Part shown: positions 39,927 to 45,115 of the stretch, piece by piece
Position numbering within the stretch: position 1 is the first letter of the stretch
How the letters are laid out: every line of letters begins with the position of its first letter
Assembly: GCA_946406035.1 (NCBI GenBank)
Contig: CAMJJG010000019.1
Coordinates: forward strand, 1 to 45,115
Origin: an uncultured Prevotellaceae bacterium
GTDB lineage: Bacteria; Bacteroidota; Bacteroidia; Bacteroidales; Muribaculaceae
Reading direction: 5' to 3'
Length of the DNA stretch: 45,115 nt
Translations under genes and position numbers: made by a program
The notes under the pieces: model-generated
The model's input: only the letters and a program-made list of their open reading frames with translations
What the model was told of the DNA's origin: nothing
The model's database searches: none

Positions 39927-40814
39927 ATGGACGATAACAAGATACAAGATAACAAACAGCAACAAGCCGGGGAATCAACCACACCCATCAAGCCTGATAT
40001 CCTGGACTATGACGATGTGAGAAAAATGGTGCCGTTCTTTGACGGCAAGCCCAAGCTTGTGAAATGGCTCTTCCATCTGCTCGATATGGATGATGCTAAC
40101 TGGATCCACGGCCACAACTGCCACACGCCGGGCGTGCCCTTCTGCACCGGAGTGCTCAAGGACTTGAATGCCACCATCACCTATGATAATGGCGAGGTGC
40201 TCGACAACCTGCCCGAGGGGCCCTTCATCACTGTGACTAACCACCCCTTTGGTGGCCTTGACGGCGTGATGATGATTCACATCATCGGCCAGCACAGGCC
40301 CGACTACAAGTTCATGGTCAACATGATCCTGGGCAAGATAGGCGGTATGATGCCCAACTTCATCACCGTCGATGCCCTCGCCAGCGACGATCCCGCCAAG
40401 CGCGCCGTGTCCATGCAGGGCATCAGCGAGTCGCTCAAGCACGTCAAGGGCGGCCATCCCCTGGGATTCTTCCCGGCAGGGGCGGTCAGCAAGTTGACGT
40501 GGAAATTGCGCGTCGAGGACCGCGAGTGGCAACCGGTCGTCATGAGGCTCATCTTGAAACTCAAGGTCCCGGTCATTCCCATCTACATCCATGGCCACAA
40601 CAGCTGGCTTTCCCTGGCGCTGGGTGCCATCAGCTGGAAACTGCGCACCCTGAGGCTGCCGTCCGAGATTTTCCGCCGCAAGAGTTACGACTTGCGCGTC
40701 AGCGTGCATGATCCCATCATGCCCGAGCAATACGCCCAGTACAATACGCCCGAGGAACTGGGCAAATTCCTTAAAAGTGAAACCTACAAAATGAAGAAAT
40801 GGCAACAAAAATAA
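39927..40814 (+). CDS. Lysophospholipid acyltransferase family protein
   Basis: 295-aa LPLAT-type O-acyltransferase, of the kind often labelled hemolysin in Bacteroidetes. The catalytic-type VTNHPFGGLDGV (HxxxxxD variant) is followed by a FFPAGAVSK phosphate/acyl-site block. The family includes PlsC-like enzymes and GlsA, which acylates glycine lipids in Bacteroides; assignment to glycine lipid is a guess, and no GNAT partner (GlsB) adjoins. Its 3' end overlaps the sigma-54 activator by 16 bp, so the two are tightly linked. A -7 box lies at 39886-39893. Confidence 0.82.
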   Translation: MDDNKIQDNKQQQAGESTTPIKPDILDYDDVRKMVPFFDGKPKLVKWLFHLLDMDDANWIHGHNCHTPGVPFCTGVLKDLNATITYDNGEVLDNLPEGPFITVTNHPFGGLDGVMMIHIIGQHRPDYKFMVNMILGKIGGMMPNFITVDALASDDPAKRAVSMQGISESLKHVKGGHPLGFFPAGAVSKLTWKLRVEDREWQPVVMRLILKLKVPVIPIYIHGHNSWLSLALGAISWKLRTLRLPSEIFRRKSYDLRVSVHDPIMPEQYAQYNTPEELGKFLKSETYKMKKWQQK

Positions 40815-42064
40815 CCGATAACGACATTCGCGCATTGAAACTGCGCTTCGGCATCGTGGGAGAGTCGCCCGCGCTGATTGCCGCCATTCGCCGCGCCATG
40901 CTCGTGGCGCCCATCGACTTGAGCGTACTCATCATCGGTGAGAGCGGATCGGGTAAAGAGTCTTTCCCCAAGATCATCCACGAGAGCAGTCCGCGCAAGC
41001 ACAAGAAGTATATCGCCGTCAACTGTGGCGCTATCCCCGAGGGCACTATCGACAGTGAGCTTTTTGGCCATGTCAAGGGCTCGTTCACGGGCGCCATTGC
41101 CGACCACAAGGGCTACTTTGAGGAGGCCGACGGCGGCGTCATCTTTCTCGACGAGGTGGCCGAGATGCCCATGAGCACTCAGGCTCGCCTGCTGCGTGTG
41201 CTCGAGAACGGCGAGTACCTGCGAGTGGGCGACAGCACTGTGCGCAAGACCAACATCCGCGTCGTGGCAGCGACCAACAAGGACATGCTCCAGGCTGTCA
41301 AGGACGGCAAGTTCCGCGAGGATCTGTACTACCGCCTCTCGACGGTGCAGATCAATGTGCCCCCCTTGCGCGAGCGTGGCGACGACATCATCTTGTTGTC
41401 CAGGCTGTTCCTGCGCAATTTCATCAACGAGAACCGCACCAGCGAGGTCACTCTCACCGACGACGCCCAGCGCCTGCTCAAGGCCTTCCACTGGCCCGGC
41501 AACGTGCGTCAGCTCAAGAGCGTGATCGAGCAGGTTGCCCTGTTCGAGTCGGGCAACACGGTCGATGCGGCAACCCTTCGCCAGTATATGCCCACCAATC
41601 GCGAGTCGGCCCTGACCGTACAGTCGCAGCCCAACTTTGACTACAACGCCGAGCGTGAGCAGCTGTTCACCCTAATCCTGTCGATGCGGGCCGAGATTGA
41701 GTCTCTCAAGAAGCGCATCGACGGCATGGGAACCACCTCGCATGTATCCTCGACGGTACACGAGCTCCAGCGCGACACCAATCCCCTGCTCGAGTTGGGC
41801 AACACCACGTCGAGCGAGATGAATATGACCTCACCCTACCACAACATGCAGCATCAGCCCCAGGATCTGGGACATGTTGACGAGATTGCGGCCATGGATG
41901 TCGAGGGCGAGACCGTCAAGACGCTCGACGAGACCGAGCGTGAAACCATTGAGAATGCCCTGCGCCGCAACAACGGCCGCCGCAAACTCACCGCACAGGA
42001 ACTGAACATCTCGGAGCGCACCCTGTACCGCAAAATCAAGCAATATAATCTGGAACGGCAGTGA
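40799..42064 (+). CDS. Sigma-54-dependent transcriptional activator lacking a receiver domain
   Basis: 421-aa enhancer-binding protein. The AAA+ domain has Walker A GESGSGKE (47-54), GSFTGA (94-99; the usual loop is GAFTGA) and Walker B VIFLDE (114-119). The C-terminus is a Fis-type helix-turn-helix (about 390-415, LTAQELNISERTLYRKIK). There is no N-terminal receiver or GAF domain: the protein begins almost at the AAA+ domain, so control must come from partners or expression level. It overlaps the LPLAT gene by 16 bp and lptE by 4 bp, suggesting a link to envelope biogenesis. Confidence 0.9.
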   Translation: MATKITDNDIRALKLRFGIVGESPALIAAIRRAMLVAPIDLSVLIIGESGSGKESFPKIIHESSPRKHKKYIAVNCGAIPEGTIDSELFGHVKGSFTGAIADHKGYFEEADGGVIFLDEVAEMPMSTQARLLRVLENGEYLRVGDSTVRKTNIRVVAATNKDMLQAVKDGKFREDLYYRLSTVQINVPPLRERGDDIILLSRLFLRNFINENRTSEVTLTDDAQRLLKAFHWPGNVRQLKSVIEQVALFESGNTVDAATLRQYMPTNRESALTVQSQPNFDYNAEREQLFTLILSMRAEIESLKKRIDGMGTTSHVSSTVHELQRDTNPLLELGNTTSSEMNMTSPYHNMQHQPQDLGHVDEIAAMDVEGETVKTLDETERETIENALRRNNGRRKLTAQELNISERTLYRKIKQYNLERQ

Positions 42065-42576
42065 AACGCATTATCATCTTTCTGGCAGTACTCATTGCCG
42101 CAATTGGCTGGCAGGCGTGCATCCCGCGATACACACTCAACGGGGCGTCAATCGACTACAACGTCTATAAGACCATCTCGTTTGGCGAGTTCCCCATACG
42201 CGCCGCGCTGGTCTATCCTCCGCTGCAGTCGATGTTTGAGAACCGCATGACCGACATGATTGCCCAGCAGACGCGCCTGCGCGTCATCGACTCGGGCAAT
42301 GCCGACCTGCGCATGGAGGGTGAGATCACCAACTATCAGCTCTCGCCTCAAGCCGTCGGCGAGGATGCTTACGCCAGCCAGACGAGACTCACCATCACGG
42401 TCAAGGTCAAGTACATCAACAACAAGAACCAGAATCTCTCTAAGGACTTGTCCTTCAGTGCCTATCGCGATTTCTCGAGCAGCGAGTTGCTCGTCGATGT
42501 GCAGGATGAGCTCTGTGACCAGATCTGCAAGGACTTGAGCGACCTGATCTTTAATGCGACGCTGGGCGACTGGTAA
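42061..42576 (+). CDS. lptE: LptE-family lipopolysaccharide assembly lipoprotein
   Basis: 171-aa outer-membrane lipoprotein with GTG start; C20 (in WQAC) is the probable lipidation site, though the lipobox is not canonical. The body has the Bacteroidetes LptE-type pattern: the opening YTLNGASIDY and the strand TVKVKYINNKNQNLSKDLSF. LptE plugs the LptD translocon that places lipopolysaccharide on the surface. The start codon overlaps the activator's stop (GTGA). The following TPR-like gene and secG give the same order seen in related genomes as I recall. Confidence 0.82.
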   Translation: MKRIIIFLAVLIAAIGWQACIPRYTLNGASIDYNVYKTISFGEFPIRAALVYPPLQSMFENRMTDMIAQQTRLRVIDSGNADLRMEGEITNYQLSPQAVGEDAYASQTRLTITVKVKYINNKNQNLSKDLSFSAYRDFSSSELLVDVQDELCDQICKDLSDLIFNATLGDW

Positions 42577-42608
42577 TGTTTTTTTATGAAATTAGCCCTT
42601 GATGATTG

Positions 42609-43373
42609 ATGACAACATGGATTGACGATATCAAGCGACTTGTCGCGGGCGATGACAATCAGGTGTCCCGCGATTGGCTGGAACAGGCCTGCAAGCAGGC
42701 CCCCTATTGTGTGTTGCCGCAGCTGGTGTTCCTCAGGCACAATGGTGTGAAAGGTAACGAGGACGTCCTGGCAAGCCTTGCCATCGCGTTCCCCGACCGC
42801 CGTGCGCTCGCCCAAGTGCTGGGTGACGAGGCTGGCAAAATGAGCGATTTCTATCCTCCCGAGGCCCTGCCCGAAACCCCCGACACGGTCACTACTATCG
42901 ACCGCTTCCTCGACAACTATGGCAAGACAAGCCCTGGCGAGGTCGAAGCCATCAGCCGGGCCATCTTTAACCCGCAACCCGACTATGCCGACGTGCTCGC
43001 GGCCCAGGAGAAGGAAGAGGGTGGCATGAAACTCACTGGTGGTGACTCCCAGGACGAACTGATCAACCAGTTCATCGCCGAGCAGATGCAGCTGGGCGAA
43101 CAGGTCGCACAGGTGCCTATCGCCACCCCCATCGACGAGGACGAGAAGGCCGAAATTGCCCAGGATGCCATCGAAAATCCTACCCAAAACGATGATTCCA
43201 TGCTTACCGAGAGTCTAGCTAAAATGTACATCGCCAGGCACAAATATTCACAGGCTCTTGAAATTATTGAGCGATTAAGTTTGAAATATCCAGAAAAAAG
43301 TATTTACTTTGCAGACCAAATTCGATTTTTGGCCAAACTGGTCCTAAATGAGACACTAAACAATAAAAAATAA
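42609..43373 (+). CDS. Tetratricopeptide-like protein between lptE and secG
   Basis: 254-aa cytosolic protein without signal peptide. The C-terminal part (about 200-245) forms a TPR-like helix pair (SLAKMYIARHKYSQALEIIE then a second helix); the middle is acidic and probably disordered. ATG at 42609 is chosen over a TTG 3 bp upstream. It ends 6 bp before secG and starts 32 bp after lptE, so it probably shares their operon. The function is unknown. Confidence 0.7.
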   Translation: MTTWIDDIKRLVAGDDNQVSRDWLEQACKQAPYCVLPQLVFLRHNGVKGNEDVLASLAIAFPDRRALAQVLGDEAGKMSDFYPPEALPETPDTVTTIDRFLDNYGKTSPGEVEAISRAIFNPQPDYADVLAAQEKEEGGMKLTGGDSQDELINQFIAEQMQLGEQVAQVPIATPIDEDEKAEIAQDAIENPTQNDDSMLTESLAKMYIARHKYSQALEIIERLSLKYPEKSIYFADQIRFLAKLVLNETLNNKK

Positions 43374-43379
43374 GAAAAA

Positions 43380-43775
43380 ATGTACACTATTTTTGCAATT
43401 CTGATCACTATTGCATCGATTTTGTTAATCGGTGTGATTCTTATTCAAAAGTCTAAGGGTGGCGGTCTTGCTGCCAATGTGAACAACTATAACCAGTTCA
43501 TGGGTGTTCGCAAGACTACCGATTTTGTGGAGAAGGCAACTTGGGCCCTTTCCATCTTCATCTGTGCGCTGAGCATCGCTTCGGCATTTGTTACTGCTCC
43601 CAGCATCATCGAGGGCGCTCCTCAAATCAAGAAGTTACCCACTAGCGAGACTCAGGCTCCCAACTTTGGCACCCAGGCCGAGCAGGCTCCCGCTGCCGCT
43701 GGCAAGCAGGCTGCCGCTCCCGCCCAGGAAGCTGCCGCTCCCGCTGCTAAGGAAGCCCCTGCTAAGGGCAAGTAA
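43380..43775 (+). CDS. secG: SecG subunit of the Sec translocase
   Basis: 131-aa SecG. Two membrane helices flank the conserved SKGGGLAANV loop; the second helix is followed by a long Ala/Pro/Lys tail (about 95-131) typical of Bacteroidetes SecG. It helps SecYE translocate proteins across the inner membrane. It starts 6 bp after the TPR-like gene; a 12-bp perfect hairpin with a T-run ends the operon. Confidence 0.93.
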   Translation: MYTIFAILITIASILLIGVILIQKSKGGGLAANVNNYNQFMGVRKTTDFVEKATWALSIFICALSIASAFVTAPSIIEGAPQIKKLPTSETQAPNFGTQAEQAPAAAGKQAAAPAQEAAAPAAKEAPAKGK

Positions 43776-43810
43776 TCAACACTGCATTCACTCAGTGAAC
43801 TTTCATAAGG

Positions 43811-43862
43811 ATGCGGTATGTCGTATCCGCATCGCGCGGACTAAGACATACCGCATTTTTTT
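43811..43862 (+). terminator. Intrinsic terminator after secG
   Basis: ATGCGGTATGTC (43811-43822) pairs perfectly with GACATACCGCAT (43845-43856), with a second TCCGC/GCGGA stem inside the loop, and a run of Ts follows. Confidence 0.92.
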
Positions 43863-43909
43863 ATTGGCGATGATATAGCTGTTGGCTCCCCAAAAACCTG
43901 TAGGGTTAA

Positions 43910-43986
43910 TGCCGATGCCAATCGAATGAGAATCGACTGTTTTTGATTAGTGTGGTTCGCTTAATTAGCCTAATTTGAGCGTTAAC
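43910..43986 (+). repeat. Intergenic repeat related to the recA palindrome
   Basis: TGCCGATGCCAA (43910-43921), then 34 bp later TTCGCTTAATT...TAATTTG (43956-43986), 22/31 identical to 34686-34716 by eye. The CGCTTAATTAG / CTAATTTGAGCG part can fold as a hairpin with a bulge. Confidence 0.6.
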
Positions 43987-44045
43987 AAAACATTTCTGGG
44001 AACAACGTCTACATCAGCACCTTATTTTATTGCCTATCCCCAACG

Positions 44046-45011
44046 ATGAAAATGACATTATTATATATTGTGCTTGCTGCCCTGATGGCGGCATGCGGCA
44101 GCACGGGGCAAGCGCCGGCTAGCGAGACAACGGCCCCGGCCGAACAGGCAGCCATCAACCACAGCGCGTTTGATGGCAATGGCGCCTATGAACTCACGCG
44201 TCAGCAATGTGAATTTGGCCCACGCGTGCCTGGTACCCCAGCCCACGCCAAGTGTGCCGACTGGCTCATGGCAACCCTGCAGGCCTCATGTGACACCGTC
44301 ATACTGCAGACGGGCACTGTCCAGACCGCTACCGAGGGGCCCCTGGGCATCAAGAACATCATCGGCGTCATCAATCCCGATGCCAGCCAGCGATTGCTGC
44401 TAATGGCCCACTGGGACACCCGTCCCTGGGCCGACAATGATCCCGACCCCGCCAATCACTCCAAGCCCGTCATGGGCGCTAACGATGGAGCTAGCGGTGT
44501 GGGCGTACTGTTGCAGCTGGCCAAGCAGTTGAGGGCCGACAGCACGTCCCTGGGCGTGGACATCTTGCTGGTAGATGCCGAGGACATGGGCATTACCGAC
44601 AATGACGAGTCGTGGGCTCTGGGCGCACAGTACTGGGCCCAGCATCCTCATGTGGCTGGCTACAAGCCGTTGTTTGGCATCCTGCTCGACATGGTGGGCG
44701 CCAGCGACGCCACCTTCACCCGCGAGTACTTCTCGGTACAGTATGCCGGTGGATTTGTCGATGCCGTCTGGAATTGTGCGGCCGGCGACCATTTCGTCAA
44801 CAGTCAGGGAGGTGCCATTACCGACGATCATGTGTTTGTCAACAAGGCTGGCATCCCGTGCATCGACATTATCGACATGCGCACCGATAGCGAGACGGGA
44901 TTCTGTAGTGTATGGCACACCGTCAACGACACGATGGACGGCATCAGCGCCACGACACTCGGCGAGGTGGGCCAGACCCTGCTCAACGTCATCGCCGCCC
45001 TCGAGCAGTAG
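44046..45011 (+). CDS. Glutaminyl cyclase (M28-type) lipoprotein
   Basis: 321-aa protein of the M28 zinc fold that resembles glutaminyl-peptide cyclotransferase, converting N-terminal Gln to pyroglutamate. The lipobox is MAAC (C17), so it acts in the periplasm or at a membrane. The zinc-site blocks LLMAHWDTRPWADNDPD, GANDGASGVG, a VDAEDMG segment and WHTVND are in family order, with FGPRVPGTPAHAKC near the N-terminus. In Bacteroidetes this enzyme modifies many exported proteins whose signal peptidase site leaves Gln, such as the amylase and PorV here. The 270-bp gap before it holds a terminator and a repeat. Confidence 0.85.
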   Translation: MKMTLLYIVLAALMAACGSTGQAPASETTAPAEQAAINHSAFDGNGAYELTRQQCEFGPRVPGTPAHAKCADWLMATLQASCDTVILQTGTVQTATEGPLGIKNIIGVINPDASQRLLLMAHWDTRPWADNDPDPANHSKPVMGANDGASGVGVLLQLAKQLRADSTSLGVDILLVDAEDMGITDNDESWALGAQYWAQHPHVAGYKPLFGILLDMVGASDATFTREYFSVQYAGGFVDAVWNCAAGDHFVNSQGGAITDDHVFVNKAGIPCIDIIDMRTDSETGFCSVWHTVNDTMDGISATTLGEVGQTLLNVIAALEQ

Positions 45012-45115
45012 TCCATAATCGTGGACCGAGAAATTCAATCATGCGATATTTCCTGTTCACGTTTTTTATGACCCATATCAACTGATTTGGACGTGAGAAA
45101 TACTAGAAGACTGGC

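Noticed and set aside
45012-45115. Start of another gene at the right edge
   Set aside because: Only a 14-codon frame from 45041 and a weak GTCCA/TGGAC hairpin are present; nothing supports a gene within the window.

Overview
This window comes from a Bacteroidota chromosome, most likely order Bacteroidales and a Muribaculaceae- or Prevotella-like lineage. The evidence: promoters of the Bacteroidetes type (-7 TAnnTTTG, with a TTG-like -33 about 20 nt upstream), genes for PorV of the type IX secretion system (T9SS), SusD/RagB, NigD, DKNYY, DUF3467 and a SecG with an Ala/Pro-rich tail, and many exported proteins with dockerin-like repeats. It is ordinary housekeeping chromosome interleaved with exported accessory proteins. 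I saw no tRNA, rRNA, insertion sequence, prophage or CRISPR array.

Layout. 1-4470: an orphan TrpB2, then a fucose-type cluster (nucleotidyltransferase/GHMP-kinase fusion, mutarotase, FucP). 4480-9543: secreted GH13 amylase with a dockerin, PorV, IspF, and a membrane acyltransferase. 9576-14501: the sufBCDS iron-sulfur operon. 14562-17082: a second acyltransferase and a CotH-type kinase with a dockerin. 17266-21580, minus strand: LolD-like ATPase, NigD lipoprotein, DUF3467, CysS and a GT2 glycosyltransferase. 21621-26653: DKNYY lipoprotein, metK behind a probable SAM-II riboswitch, ruvB and a polysaccharide flippase. 26729-33510: two paralogous modular exported proteins and a second CotH-dockerin protein. 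33570-39715: recA, a YbjQ-like protein, a SusD-like protein with an N-terminal dockerin, and a short UvrA2. 39886-43862: lysophospholipid acyltransferase, sigma-54 activator, LptE, TPR-like protein and SecG. 44046-45011: glutaminyl cyclase.

Main themes. Five exported proteins (amylase, two CotH kinases, a modular OB-type protein, a SusD-like protein) carry dockerin-like domains, and no cohesin is visible. One paralogue of the modular protein ends instead in a T9SS sorting domain, and the PorV gene is in the window. Envelope biogenesis (LptE, SecG, LolD-like, acyltransferases, glutaminyl cyclase) is well represented.

The least ordinary signals are non-coding. There is a likely SAM-II riboswitch with a terminator ahead of metK. 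Tracts with an exact 7-bp period fill at least six gene spacers. A 42-bp repeat and a related 12-bp motif recur between genes. A perfect 15-bp duplication doubles the -7 box of the SusD-like gene. A mosaic of uvrA- and ruvB-derived fragments lies beside that gene, and ruvB and uvrA2 appear to be leaderless. Functions are inferred from motifs read by eye; no database search was possible.
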